A DNA stretch of 42,676 nt from Gluconobacter aidae. GTDB lineage: Bacteria; Pseudomonadota; Alphaproteobacteria; Acetobacterales; Acetobacteraceae. Made by a program: the position numbers and the translations under genes. The notes under the pieces were generated by a model, which was not told the DNA's origin, did no database searches, and saw only the letters and a program-made list of their open reading frames with translations. Shown here one piece after another: positions 18,128 to 27,317 of this stretch. Location: contig NZ_WIPH01000022.1 in the NCBI RefSeq assembly GCF_009547075.1, positions 1 to 42,676 of the forward strand. The letters run 5' to 3'. Within the stretch, counting starts at the first letter, position 1, and each line of letters begins with the position of its first letter.

Positions 18128-18895
18128 TTGTCTGTAGGATCTTTTCCCCGTCCCGATCGTGTCGTCTCGTCTTCCTCCGGCGGCGACGTGAGCGTCGTCC
18201 CCATCCATGTCGCCATGATCATGGACGGGAACGGTCGTTGGGCTCGCGCGCGCAAACTGCCGGTCGCGGCAGGGCACCGTCAGGGTGTGGAATCCGTACA
18301 GCAATGCGTCCGCACGGCCATCCGGCTGGGCGTGCGCTATCTGACGCTTTATGCGTTCTCTTCGGAAAACTGGCGTCGTTCGGCGGAAGAGGTCGGGGAT
18401 CTGACGTCCCTTCTGCGTTTTTATCTGCGCCACAAGATCAATGAGCTTCGTGCGCAGGGCGTGCGTCTGCGGATCATCGGCGATCCAGGGCGTTTCGAGG
18501 GTTCCCTGCGTGAGGAACTGCGTCGTGCCGAGGCCCTGACGCTTCACAACACGACCCTGACCCTCACGCTCGCGCTGTCTTATGGTGGTCGCGCGGATAT
18601 CGTGCAGGCGGCCCGCCGACTGGCCGAAGACGCCGTTGCTGGCAAGATCGCCGCTGAAAGCATCAGCGAGGCCATGCTTGGCGACGCGCTTCAGACCTCC
18701 GACATGCCTGATCCCGATCTGGTCATCCGCACCAGCGGCGAGTGTCGCCTGTCCAATTTCCTGCTCTGGCAGAGCGCCTATGCGGAGCTGGTCTTCATGG
18801 ATGTGCTCTGGCCCGATTTTGGGGAAGTCGAGTTTCTCGAAGCCCTTTCGCATTTCGCAAGCCGTCAGCGCAGGTTCGGCGGCCGCCCCGCATGA
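18128..18895 (+). CDS. uppS: Undecaprenyl diphosphate synthase (cis-prenyltransferase)
   Basis: The 255-residue protein contains HVAMIMDGNGRWARARKLP with catalytic D33, then GHRQGVES, YAFSSENWRR, and DLVIRTSGECRLSNFLLWQ near the end. It builds the C55 lipid carrier for peptidoglycan and O-antigen. No ATG is available between the frr stop and the core: the options are TTG 18128, giving a 25-residue Ser-rich lead, or GTG 18188, just ahead of PIHVAMIMDG. I list the longer form. It overlaps cdsA by 4 nt (ATGA). Confidence 0.93.
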   Translation: MSVGSFPRPDRVVSSSSGGDVSVVPIHVAMIMDGNGRWARARKLPVAAGHRQGVESVQQCVRTAIRLGVRYLTLYAFSSENWRRSAEEVGDLTSLLRFYLRHKINELRAQGVRLRIIGDPGRFEGSLREELRRAEALTLHNTTLTLTLALSYGGRADIVQAARRLAEDAVAGKIAAESISEAMLGDALQTSDMPDPDLVIRTSGECRLSNFLLWQSAYAELVFMDVLWPDFGEVEFLEALSHFASRQRRFGGRPA

Positions 18896-19740
18896 GTGCT
18901 TCCTCCAGATGGTCTGATCTGCGCCTGCGTCTGCTGTCTGCCGCGGTTCTGATCCCGGTTGCGGCGTTCTGCATCTGGCAGGGGGGGGCGGTCTATGACG
19001 CCCTGATCCTGCTGGCGATGTTCGGTCTGGCCTGGGAAGGCGAAACCCTCATCTGCCAGCCGCTGAAGACATGGCGCGGCTGTCTCCTGCTGGCATGGCC
19101 TGTCATCGCCGGCCTTGCCGCCCTGAAAGGGGAGTGGAGCGCGGCCTTCTGGATGATCTGGCCCACGCTGATCTTCGGTTTCCCGGCCAGCGTGCCTGTC
19201 GTTGTTGCCATCATCGGGGGCCTGTCCCTCCTGTGGCTGCGGCATCTGCCGTTCGGAATGGCGTCCGTTCTGTTCGTCATCTCCGTCGTGGTCGCGAGCG
19301 ACAGTTTCGCCTATCTGGCGGGTCGTATTTTCGGTGGCCCAAAGTTGGCTCCTTCAATTTCACCGGGCAAGACCCGCTCCGGCGCAATGGGCGGTCTTGT
19401 TGGTTCGGCGCTGGCCGGTGGTCTGGTCGCCTGGCTGGCTGTGCCGGGTACGCAGCTTGACGGCCTGGTCTGCGGCGCTGTCCTGAGTGTGTTTTCCCAG
19501 AGCGGAGACCTTCTGGAGAGCGCGGCCAAGCGTCGTCTCGGCGTCAAGGATTCAGGCCGTATGATTCCAGGACATGGTGGTCTTCTGGACCGCTTTGACG
19601 GTCTTCTCGCGGCGGCACCTGCCGCAGCCCTGCTTTCGCTCGCGGTTACCGCGCAGCCTTTCTGGTCCATCCTGCCTGCAGATCTGACTGGCAGTTCTGC
19701 ACATCCATCCATTCTTCAGGGGAGTTCTTCTCATGACTGA
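18892..19740 (+). CDS. cdsA: Phosphatidate cytidylyltransferase
   Basis: The 282-residue polytopic membrane protein ends with the CDP-diglyceride synthetase signature SAAKRRLGVKDSGRMIPGHGG, then LDRFDGLLAAAP. It also has DSFAYLAGRIFGGPKLAP and SPGKTRSGAMGG, typical of the family. It makes CDP-diacylglycerol for phospholipid synthesis. Its start overlaps the end of uppS by 4 nt, and its end overlaps the start of dxr by 8 nt. Confidence 0.95.
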   Translation: MSASSRWSDLRLRLLSAAVLIPVAAFCIWQGGAVYDALILLAMFGLAWEGETLICQPLKTWRGCLLLAWPVIAGLAALKGEWSAAFWMIWPTLIFGFPASVPVVVAIIGGLSLLWLRHLPFGMASVLFVISVVVASDSFAYLAGRIFGGPKLAPSISPGKTRSGAMGGLVGSALAGGLVAWLAVPGTQLDGLVCGAVLSVFSQSGDLLESAAKRRLGVKDSGRMIPGHGGLLDRFDGLLAAAPAAALLSLAVTAQPFWSILPADLTGSSAHPSILQGSSSHD

Positions 19741-20959
19741 CGGTTCTGCGCGCCCAACACGCCGCCGCATCACGGTGCTCGGCAGCACCGGCAGTATCGG
19801 AACCTCAACGGTCGACCTGCTTGCCCGGATTCCGGATGAGATCGAGGTGCGGGCCCTCGTTGGCGGATGCAACGCCGTCCTGCTGGCTGAACAGGCCCGT
19901 CGCCTGAACGCCGAAGTCGCCGTCATTCATGACGAAAGCCGTCACGCAGAGCTGAAATCCTGCCTTGCCGGAACAGGTATCCGCACCGCGGCCGGCCGTC
20001 AGGCTGTCATCGAGGCCGGGGCCATGGAAGCCGACTGGACCATGGCGGCCATTACGGGCGCCGCGGGTCTCGAACCTACGCTCGCTGCCGCCCGCAATGG
20101 TCATGCCGTGGCGCTTGCGAACAAGGAAGCGCTTGTCTGCGCCGGCGATGTCATGCTGCGCGCTGTCGCTGAAGCCGGTGCGACGCTCCTGCCGGTCGAT
20201 TCGGAACATAACGCCATCGCCCAGTCGCTTGGCAGCTGTGACATGGAGAGCGTCGAGAAGATCATCCTGACGGCTTCCGGCGGTCCGTTCCGCAAATCCT
20301 CGATCGAGGAGATGCGTGCCGCCACGCCGGAAAAGGCCCTGAAACACCCGACCTGGACGATGGGAGCGAAGATCACGATCGATTCCGCGTCCATGGCGAA
20401 CAAGGGGCTGGAAGTCATTGAAGCGGCTCGTCTCTTCGGCCTGACCGAAGACCGGATCGATGTTCTGGTTCACCCGCAGTCGGTCGTACACGGACTGGTG
20501 CAGTTCCGCGACGGCAGCCTTGTCTCCCAGATGGGGTCGGCCGATATGCGTATTCCCATCGCCCACACACTCGCCTGGCCGAAGCGCATGGTGACACCCT
20601 GCGAACGCCTCGATCTCGCCGCCTATGGCCGTCTGGAGTTCGAAGCGCCGGATGAAGTCCGCTTCGCGCCTCTGCGTCTTGCCCGTCAGGTTCTCCGGGC
20701 CGGGGGTGCGGCTCCGGCCGTCTTCTCCGCCGCGAACGAGGTTGCTGTGGATGCGTTCCTCAACCGGCGCATCGGCTTCCTTGGTATCGGCGAGACAATC
20801 GATGCCGCGCTACAGGCCATGGATGAAAATCCGGAACTCAGGACCCTCGATGACGTGCTGCACTGGGATGCGCGGGGCAGGGCCCTCGCCGAAGCCCATA
20901 TCCTGCGGCAGAATGGGAGTCAGCGAAACGATGTGAGCGAGAACGCCCTGAATGCATGA
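19733..20959 (+). CDS. dxr: 1-deoxy-D-xylulose 5-phosphate reductoisomerase
   Basis: The 408-residue protein opens with the NADPH-binding ITVLGSTGSIGTSTVDLL. It has ALANKEALVCAG, LLPVDSEHNAIAQSL (metal ligands), TASGGPFR, and WTMGAKITIDSASMANKGLE, all hallmarks of Dxr. It commits DXP to the MEP isoprenoid pathway, feeding the carrier lipid made by the nearby uppS. CAGGGGAG precedes ATG 19733. The stop overlaps the rseP start by 8 nt. Confidence 0.97.
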   Translation: MTDGSARPTRRRITVLGSTGSIGTSTVDLLARIPDEIEVRALVGGCNAVLLAEQARRLNAEVAVIHDESRHAELKSCLAGTGIRTAAGRQAVIEAGAMEADWTMAAITGAAGLEPTLAAARNGHAVALANKEALVCAGDVMLRAVAEAGATLLPVDSEHNAIAQSLGSCDMESVEKIILTASGGPFRKSSIEEMRAATPEKALKHPTWTMGAKITIDSASMANKGLEVIEAARLFGLTEDRIDVLVHPQSVVHGLVQFRDGSLVSQMGSADMRIPIAHTLAWPKRMVTPCERLDLAAYGRLEFEAPDEVRFAPLRLARQVLRAGGAAPAVFSAANEVAVDAFLNRRIGFLGIGETIDAALQAMDENPELRTLDDVLHWDARGRALAEAHILRQNGSQRNDVSENALNA

Positions 20960-22052
20960 TCTTCTGCGGACCATACTGGCCTATGTCCTGATTCTGGGGA
21001 TCCTCGTTTTCATCCATGAACTCGGGCATTACCTCGCCGCGCGCTGGCGTGGGGTGAAGGTCGAGACCTTTTCCATCGGTTTCGGGCCTGCTTTGCATCG
21101 CTGGCACGATCGCTCGGGCACGGAATGGCGCATCAGTGCCATTCCTCTGGGCGGGTTCGTCAAGCCGCACGGTTTCGAAGGCCCGGAAGATGCAACCGAC
21201 GAACAGAAAGCCACCTGGATTCCGGGCCGGACTTTCCATGACAAGCCCGTAGGCTCCCGTGCCATCGTTATCCTTATGGGGCCGGTCTTCAATTTCATCT
21301 TCGCGATCCTGGCTTTCACCGTGCTGTTCGCGGTAGTGGGCAAGCCCGAGATCCGCGAAGACATCTCACAGGTCATCGCCGGCAGTCCTGCGGATCGTGC
21401 GGGCGTAAAGCCCGGTGACGTGATTACCCGGATTGGCAATACGCATATCCTTGGTGCCGAGGATGTCATGGCGACCGTCGCGTCCCATCCCGGCCAGCAG
21501 ACTGTTCTGGGCATTCATCGCGGCACGGAAGACCTCAGCCTGCCGGTCACGCTCGATACCCTGAAGAATGGTGGCCACGACATGGGTAGCCTCGGCGTCG
21601 CATTCGCCATATCGAGGGGACGTCCCGTCTCCCTGCCTTCCGCTTTTATCATGGGGATGCAGGAGACCTGGGACAAATCGGTCATGACGCTTCAGGGCGT
21701 CTGGCAGATCCTCAGCGGACAGCGGAGTGCGAAGGAACTGGGGGGGACGATTCGCATCGCGCAGCTCTCCGGGCAGGTCGCCAGCTACGGTCTGGCCAGC
21801 ATCATTTCCTTCATGGCCCTGCTTTCGATCAATCTTGGCCTGATCAATCTTTTCCCAATTCCCGTGCTTGATGGGGGGCGCCTCGTATTCTACGTCTGCG
21901 AGGCAATCCGCGGCCGCCCGGTTTCGCGCAGGGTGCAGGAGGTGAGCATGCAGGTCGGAATGGCTCTGATCGGCGCTCTTTTCCTCTTCTCAACGGTCAA
22001 CGATCTGACCAACATCGGACTGTTCCACTGGCTCTTTCACGCAGTAAGCTAA
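20952..22052 (+). CDS. rseP: Site-2 intramembrane zinc metalloprotease RseP
   Basis: The 366-residue membrane protein carries the S2P zinc motif H22-E23-L-G-H26 in the first helix (VFIHELGHYLAARW). A single recognisable PDZ domain (about 130-200: VIAGSPADRAGVKPGDVI) follows, then the second metal motif NLFPIPVLDGGRL and a final hydrophobic helix. RseP cleaves membrane-bound anti-sigma factors and signal peptide remnants. E. coli RseP has two PDZ domains; alphaproteobacterial forms are often shorter, as here. It is placed between dxr and bamA, the usual order. Confidence 0.95.
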   Translation: MHDLLRTILAYVLILGILVFIHELGHYLAARWRGVKVETFSIGFGPALHRWHDRSGTEWRISAIPLGGFVKPHGFEGPEDATDEQKATWIPGRTFHDKPVGSRAIVILMGPVFNFIFAILAFTVLFAVVGKPEIREDISQVIAGSPADRAGVKPGDVITRIGNTHILGAEDVMATVASHPGQQTVLGIHRGTEDLSLPVTLDTLKNGGHDMGSLGVAFAISRGRPVSLPSAFIMGMQETWDKSVMTLQGVWQILSGQRSAKELGGTIRIAQLSGQVASYGLASIISFMALLSINLGLINLFPIPVLDGGRLVFYVCEAIRGRPVSRRVQEVSMQVGMALIGALFLFSTVNDLTNIGLFHWLFHAVS

Positions 22053-22184
22053 ATATTCTGAAAAGACTTGTGATACAGTTGAACACGTCAGGGCATCTTG
22101 CGCGGGACGGGGTTTATCGGATACCTCCGCCAATGGCGTAACGTGTCAGTCGCCTGCAAAAAATATGTTACAAGGAAAGCCGGT

Positions 22185-24653
22185 TTGTCAGGATCACGGT
22201 CAAGAGGTTCCCGGTCTTCGAACAAGCGTCTGGTGCTTCTCGCATCAGCCTGTCTGCTGCCCGTCGTCCTCGGAACGGCTCAGGCGCGTTCCGTTCGTCA
22301 TCAGGCCCCGGCATCAGCCCCCGGTGGAAACATCATTCAGGCCATCTCGGTCAAGGGAAACACCCGTATCGAGACGAGCACGGTGCTGTCCTACATGGTC
22401 GCCCAGCCTGGTGACACGTTCAATCAGGATGACCTCGACCGCTCTCTGAAGACACTATACGCCACGGGTCTGTTCAAGGACGTGACGCTGCACCGCGACG
22501 GCAACACGCTTCAGGTCGATCTGGTGGAGAATCCGATCGTCAACCGCATCGTGTTCGAGGGCAACCATGCGCTGAAGGACGAGGATCTCCGCAAGGAAAT
22601 CAGCCTGCGTCCCCGCGCGGTGTTCTCGGCCGAAACCACAGCCGCCGACCGCCAGAAAATCCTGAACCAGTACGCCGCAAAGGCCCGCTTCGGCGCGACC
22701 GTCACCCCGCAGATCGTCAAGCTGTCCCACAACCGCGTGGACGTGGTCTTCAATATCAACGAAGCCCAGCAGACGCTCATCAAGAAGATCGTCTTCGTCG
22801 GTAACCATGCTTTCAGCGAAGCACGCCTCGCGCAAGTCATCTCCTCCAAGGAGTCGATCTGGTATCGCTTCTTCTCGTCTTCGGATGAATACAACCCCGA
22901 GCGCGTGAAATACGATGCAGAACTGCTGCGTCGCTTCTACCTGCATAACGGCTTCGTCGATTTCCACATGGTGGATGCCACGGGTGAGTTGGCTCCCGAC
23001 CACAAATCGTTCTACATCACCTTCACCGTGCACGAGGGCGACCGCTATCGTCTGGGGAAAATGGATGTGCGCTCAAGCGTGCGTCATGTGACACCCGAGA
23101 TGCTGCGCCCGCATGTCGAACTGTTTCCGCATCAGATCTATGATGGCACGGCGATCCAGAACAACACGAAAAACATGCAGGAATGGCTCCAGGCATCGGG
23201 TCATCCCTTCGCCATGGTCCGTTCGGAAATCGCCCGGAACCCCGAAAAGCATATCGTTGACCTGCTGTTCGACGTCACAGAAGGTCCACATGTCTATGTC
23301 GAGCGTATCGACATCAACGGCAACACCATCACCCATGATGACGTGATCCGTCGGAATCTTCCGATGGCGGAAGGGGACCCGTACACCCCGTTCGACCGCA
23401 AGTATTCCAAGCTTGGTCTTCAGGATCTCGGATATTTCAGTTCGGTCTCCGTCGACCAGACTCAGGGCTCTGCGCCTGATCGTGTGAACGTCTCCGCGAA
23501 CGTGGTCGAAAAGCCCACCGGCGAGTTCTCCCTGGGGGGCGGCTACTCGACGGACGTCGGCGTCCTCGGCAACGCCTCGATCAAGCAGCATAACCTGCTC
23601 GGAACCGGTGTGGATGCCGGTATTTCCGGAACGGTCGCCTACTATGAAAAGCAGGCCGACATCTCCATTACCGACCCGTACTTCCTGAACCGTAACCTTG
23701 TGGCGGGCGCGGACTTCTATTTCATCCAGAACAACTATCAGACATATCAAAGCTATAAGGAATCCCAGTACGGCATGAGCCTGCGACTGGGTTATGCCTA
23801 TAACCGATACCTGTCCCAGTCCTGGAACTATACGCTCGTTGACCGTCAGGTTGGCAACTTCTACGACGCTGCTGCCGTCGCCGAAGATCCGAGCCTGATC
23901 CAGTGGGTACCGTCAATTTACGTCCAGCAGTCCGCCGGCTGGTCGCTGCTCTCGCAGATCAGCACGTCAGTGACCTATGACCGTCGTGACCGCCGCATGA
24001 AACCCCATTCGGGTTACATGTTCAAGGTCGGTGGCGACTTTGCAGGTCTCGGCGGTAACTCGAAATATGCCCGTGTAAAAGCGGATGGCGCCTATTACCT
24101 GCCGCTCGATGACCTGACCGGAAACCATGACTGGACGTTCCAGTTCAAGGGTGGCGTCGGCTACATGGGGGACTGGAGTTCGAGCGGAAACCGCAACATC
24201 ATCGATAACTTCTATCTCGGTGGCCAAAATTTGCGCGGCTTCCTCCAGGGTGGTGTCGGTCCGCGTTCAGGCCATCTCAAGATCAACGGTGTCTATATCC
24301 CGGCCCAGGGTCAGGAGGATCTGCTTGGCGGGCGCTTCATGTATACGGCATCCGCACAGCTCAACTTCCCGCTGCCCATGGGGGACGATCTCGGGATTTC
24401 GGGCCGTGGTTTCATCGATGCCGGCAGTCTCGCGGGCGTGCGCGTCAAGCATCTCTATACGAACCGCACGAATGACGGCGACAACTACACCCCGATCACC
24501 GGTGACAACCTGATCCCGCGTGTTTCCGGCGGCCTTGGCGTGTCCTGGAAGAGTCCGTTCGGTCTCGTCAACATTGATGGCGCCGTGCCGATCCGCAAGG
24601 AACATGGTGACCGTCTCTATCCGCTGCGTTTCGGTTTTGGCCAGCAGTTCTGA
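22185..24653 (+). CDS. bamA: Outer-membrane protein assembly factor BamA
   Basis: The protein is 822 residues if started at TTG 22185. A signal peptide (KRLVLLASACLLPVVLGTAQA) is followed by POTRA domains (IQAISVKGNTRIETSTVLSY; then IVFEGNHALKDEDLRKEI, IVFVGNHAFSEARLAQVI, and a later IDINGNTITHDDVI), and a beta-barrel of about 380 residues. The barrel contains SLGGGYSTDVG and NLRGF (the L6 loop region, normally VRGF/Y-like) and ends in QQF with a C-terminal Phe. Start choice: AAGGA at 22172-22176 sits 8 nt before TTG 22185. GTG 22143 and TTG 22098 are longer options without a good ribosome site, and no ATG is available. BamA inserts barrels such as the TonB receptor in this window. Confidence 0.95.
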   Translation: MSGSRSRGSRSSNKRLVLLASACLLPVVLGTAQARSVRHQAPASAPGGNIIQAISVKGNTRIETSTVLSYMVAQPGDTFNQDDLDRSLKTLYATGLFKDVTLHRDGNTLQVDLVENPIVNRIVFEGNHALKDEDLRKEISLRPRAVFSAETTAADRQKILNQYAAKARFGATVTPQIVKLSHNRVDVVFNINEAQQTLIKKIVFVGNHAFSEARLAQVISSKESIWYRFFSSSDEYNPERVKYDAELLRRFYLHNGFVDFHMVDATGELAPDHKSFYITFTVHEGDRYRLGKMDVRSSVRHVTPEMLRPHVELFPHQIYDGTAIQNNTKNMQEWLQASGHPFAMVRSEIARNPEKHIVDLLFDVTEGPHVYVERIDINGNTITHDDVIRRNLPMAEGDPYTPFDRKYSKLGLQDLGYFSSVSVDQTQGSAPDRVNVSANVVEKPTGEFSLGGGYSTDVGVLGNASIKQHNLLGTGVDAGISGTVAYYEKQADISITDPYFLNRNLVAGADFYFIQNNYQTYQSYKESQYGMSLRLGYAYNRYLSQSWNYTLVDRQVGNFYDAAAVAEDPSLIQWVPSIYVQQSAGWSLLSQISTSVTYDRRDRRMKPHSGYMFKVGGDFAGLGGNSKYARVKADGAYYLPLDDLTGNHDWTFQFKGGVGYMGDWSSSGNRNIIDNFYLGGQNLRGFLQGGVGPRSGHLKINGVYIPAQGQEDLLGGRFMYTASAQLNFPLPMGDDLGISGRGFIDAGSLAGVRVKHLYTNRTNDGDNYTPITGDNLIPRVSGGLGVSWKSPFGLVNIDGAVPIRKEHGDRLYPLRFGFGQQF

Positions 24654-24705
24654 ACTGTTCGAGACCTTGCCGTCCTGTTTCTCAACCCCTTGCCCAGAGG
24701 TGGTC

Positions 24706-25620
24706 ATGACCCTCAATTCCCTGATGCGCACGGCTTCGGCCGGCGCGCTTCTGGCAGCGACGATTCTCGTCTCCGCTCCGGGCGCGCATGCCCAGGCTAC
24801 CGGCGGCAATGGTGGCTGGTTCGTTCCCAAGGCCGCTCATCCTAACGCGGCGCCTGCACGCCCCGTTCAGCGCCGTGTTCCGGTCGCGGCACCTAGCGAA
24901 GATGAGGAATCCGCCCCCGTCGAACAGCAGCAGGCGCCCCCGATTCTGCCTCTTCCGCCTATTCCGGCTCCGCCGACCGTCGCGAAGGCCTCGCCTCCGC
25001 CTGCTGCTGTCATTGGCGTGATCAACGTCCAGGCCGTCATGCAGATTTCCAGCGCCTGGCAGGAAATCCAGCAGGTTCTCGGTGCCCGTCGTGACCGTCT
25101 GGCTCAGGCCGTGCAGCGTGAGGAAGCTGCCTGGCGTGGCGAGCAGCAGAAGCTTCAGGCCCAGGCCCGCAGCCTGACGTCCGACCAGATCCAGCTGCGC
25201 GAGCGTCACCTGCAGGAACGTCGTGCCAAGGATCAGCACGATTTCGGCAATCAGGCCCGCATCATCCAGGAAGCGGCACAGGTCGCCATGCACCAGATCG
25301 AGCGTGAGCTGGAAGAGCCGAACGGCATCATCGCCGCCGTCGCCGCTGCCCATAACATGAACCTGATCCTGCATGCGGAACAGGTCGTGCTTCATGTCGG
25401 CGGTCAGGACATCACCGAGGAAGTCGGCACGCAACTTAACAAGACGCTGCCGCATGTCTTCATCCCTGATGATGGTGTGGACCCCGAGCAGCTCGCCCGG
25501 TCCGGCAAAATGCCCACCACGGCTGACGAACAGCGGCAGTCCCAGGGATCGCAGGCTCCCGGACCCCAGCAGGCTCCGGCGTCCGCACCGAGCGAGTCGG
25601 TTCTGCGTCAGCATCACTGA
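24706..25620 (+). CDS. skp: OmpH/Skp-family periplasmic chaperone, extended form
   Basis: The 304-residue protein has a signal peptide (MRTASAGALLAATILVSAPGAHAQ) and an 80-residue Pro/Ala/Glu-rich linker. The Skp core then begins VIGVINVQAVMQISSAWQEIQQVL, with a long charged coiled coil (about 125-215) and a closing AAHNMNLILHAEQVVL strand. Skp carries unfolded outer-membrane proteins across the periplasm to BamA, encoded just upstream. It is much longer than E. coli Skp (about 160); the linker and a Gln/Pro-rich 50-residue tail are additions. ATG 24706 gives the best signal peptide. Confidence 0.85.
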   Translation: MTLNSLMRTASAGALLAATILVSAPGAHAQATGGNGGWFVPKAAHPNAAPARPVQRRVPVAAPSEDEESAPVEQQQAPPILPLPPIPAPPTVAKASPPPAAVIGVINVQAVMQISSAWQEIQQVLGARRDRLAQAVQREEAAWRGEQQKLQAQARSLTSDQIQLRERHLQERRAKDQHDFGNQARIIQEAAQVAMHQIERELEEPNGIIAAVAAAHNMNLILHAEQVVLHVGGQDITEEVGTQLNKTLPHVFIPDDGVDPEQLARSGKMPTTADEQRQSQGSQAPGPQQAPASAPSESVLRQHH

Positions 25621-25631
25621 GGCGACGGGCC

Positions 25632-26690
25632 GTGTCTGACATGACAGCAAGCGAAAGCCGCCCGGGCGACAGCCGCTTCTTCCAGCGTTCCGGACCTTTC
25701 GGTCTGGAACGGCTGGCAGAGGTCTCGGGCAGTGACATCATTCCGGCCGCATCGGGGAAGGGGCTATCCGAGTTTCGTGGCGTTGCGCCCCTGCATGTTG
25801 CAGGACCGGATGAAATCAGCTTCCTCGACAACCGCCGCTACCTGCCGCTTCTGGCGGAAACGAAGGCCGGCGCGGTCATTCTCTCTCCGGCCTTTACCGA
25901 CAAACTGCCGCCCGATACGGCGGGGCTGGCCTGCAAGGCGCCTTATCTGGCCTGGGCGCGTGTTGCCAGCCTGTTCCATCCGGCTCCCGCTTCCACAGGG
26001 GTTCGCCATCCGACCGCCTGGATTGCGGAAGACGCCGAAATTGGCGAAAACGTCGAGATCGGTCCTTTCGCCGTCATTGGCAGCGGTGTCCGTATTGGTC
26101 GTGACAGCATTGTCGCAAGCCACGCCAGCATCGGCCAGAGCGTCGAGATCGGCGAGCGTTGCCGGGTCGGCGCGCATGCCGCCATCTCCCATGCCCGGAT
26201 CGGTGATCGCGTCACGCTCTATCCCGGTGTGCGTATCGGGCAGGATGGTTTCGGGTTCGCCGTCGGCCCCGAAGGCTTCGAAACGGTGCCCCAGCTCGGG
26301 CTTGTCGTGCTGGAAGACGGTGTGGAAGTGGGGGCGAACTCCACCATCGACCGTGGTTCCATGCGTGACACCCTGATCGGAGCTGGAACCCGGATCGATA
26401 ATCTCGTGCAGATCGGCCACAATGCCCGTCTGGGACGCTGCTGCATTGTCGTCTCGCAGGCCGGGATTTCCGGCTCTACGGAACTGGGTGATTTCGTCAC
26501 CATCGCTGCACAGGCCGGTCTGATCGGGCATATCAAGATTGGCGCGAAGGCCCGGATCGGTGCCCAGTGTGGCGTCATGTCGGATGTGGATGCCGGCGCC
26601 GACGTCATCGGCAGCCCCGCGATGCCGTTCCGCGAATTTTTTCGTAATGTTGCCACCTTGCGGAAACTCTCGCGTAAAAGCGGGGACTAG
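25632..26690 (+). CDS. lpxD: UDP-3-O-(3-hydroxyacyl)glucosamine N-acyltransferase
   Basis: The 352-residue protein has an N-terminal uridine-binding domain (EISFLDNRRYLPLLAET) and a left-handed beta-helix of hexapeptide repeats (IGENVEIGPFAVIGSGVRIG and many more). NLVQIGHNARLGRCC contains the catalytic His. It ends in a short helix (AMPFREFFRNVATLRKL). It adds the second acyl chain in lipid A synthesis. The start is GTG 25632 or ATG 25641 (MSD before MTASESRPGD); neither has a strong ribosome site. Confidence 0.95.
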   Translation: MSDMTASESRPGDSRFFQRSGPFGLERLAEVSGSDIIPAASGKGLSEFRGVAPLHVAGPDEISFLDNRRYLPLLAETKAGAVILSPAFTDKLPPDTAGLACKAPYLAWARVASLFHPAPASTGVRHPTAWIAEDAEIGENVEIGPFAVIGSGVRIGRDSIVASHASIGQSVEIGERCRVGAHAAISHARIGDRVTLYPGVRIGQDGFGFAVGPEGFETVPQLGLVVLEDGVEVGANSTIDRGSMRDTLIGAGTRIDNLVQIGHNARLGRCCIVVSQAGISGSTELGDFVTIAAQAGLIGHIKIGAKARIGAQCGVMSDVDAGADVIGSPAMPFREFFRNVATLRKLSRKSGD

Positions 26691-26802
26691 CAGTCCTGCG
26701 GCGCGGATGGTAACTCCCCCGCAGGTTTGCTAAGGGAAGCCATTCGTGCTGCTACAGGGCAGCGACTGACAGACAACACCGCTTGAAGGGCATGGTGAAA
26801 CG

Positions 26803-27312
26803 ATGGACCGAGTGGACGCTCCAGCCGAACAGATGACTCCCGCGACAGACGCCGCTGCTGACAGCCATCAGGTTCCGCAGAGCATCGACATCCTGAAGAT
26901 CATGCAGTCGATCCCGCATCGCTATCCGTTTCTGCTGATCGACAAGATGGTCGAGATCCATGCCGGGCAGTCCGCCATCGGCATCAAGAACGTGACGGTT
27001 AACGAGCCGTTCTTCCAGGGGCATTTTCCGTCTCACCCCGTCATGCCCGGCGTCCTGATCGTTGAGGCCATGGCCCAGACGGCAGCGACGCTGGTGGTCA
27101 TGACGCTGGGCAAGGCATTCGAAGGCAAGCTGGTCTATTTCATGACAATCGAAAATGCGAAATTCCGCCGTCCGGTCGGCCCCGGTGATCAGCTCCGGAT
27201 TCATGTCGACAAGGAACGCTCCCGCGCCAATGTCTGGAAGTTCAAGGGTGTGGCGCGTGTGGACGATGTTGCTGTTGCCGAAGCGACCTTCAGTGCGATG
27301 ATCATGGGTTGA
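26803..27312 (+). CDS. fabZ: 3-hydroxyacyl-[acyl-carrier-protein] dehydratase FabZ
   Basis: The 169-residue hot-dog-fold protein contains IPHRYPFLLIDKM and NEPFFQGHFPSHPVMPGVLIVEAMAQ, with H74 and E88 as catalytic residues. It removes water in each cycle of fatty acid elongation. The first 25 residues are a non-conserved polar leader. fabZ is placed between lpxD and lpxA as usual, so acyl-ACP dehydration and lipid A acylation, which compete for hydroxyacyl-ACP, are expressed together. The 112 bases upstream hold no recognisable element. Confidence 0.96.
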   Translation: MDRVDAPAEQMTPATDAAADSHQVPQSIDILKIMQSIPHRYPFLLIDKMVEIHAGQSAIGIKNVTVNEPFFQGHFPSHPVMPGVLIVEAMAQTAATLVVMTLGKAFEGKLVYFMTIENAKFRRPVGPGDQLRIHVDKERSRANVWKFKGVARVDDVAVAEATFSAMIMG

Positions 27313-27317
27313 CCCGG

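Noticed and set aside
26691-26802. Possible small gene or RNA between lpxD and fabZ
   Set aside because: Only 112 bases with short out-of-frame ATGs; no hairpin-plus-T-run or conserved element seen.
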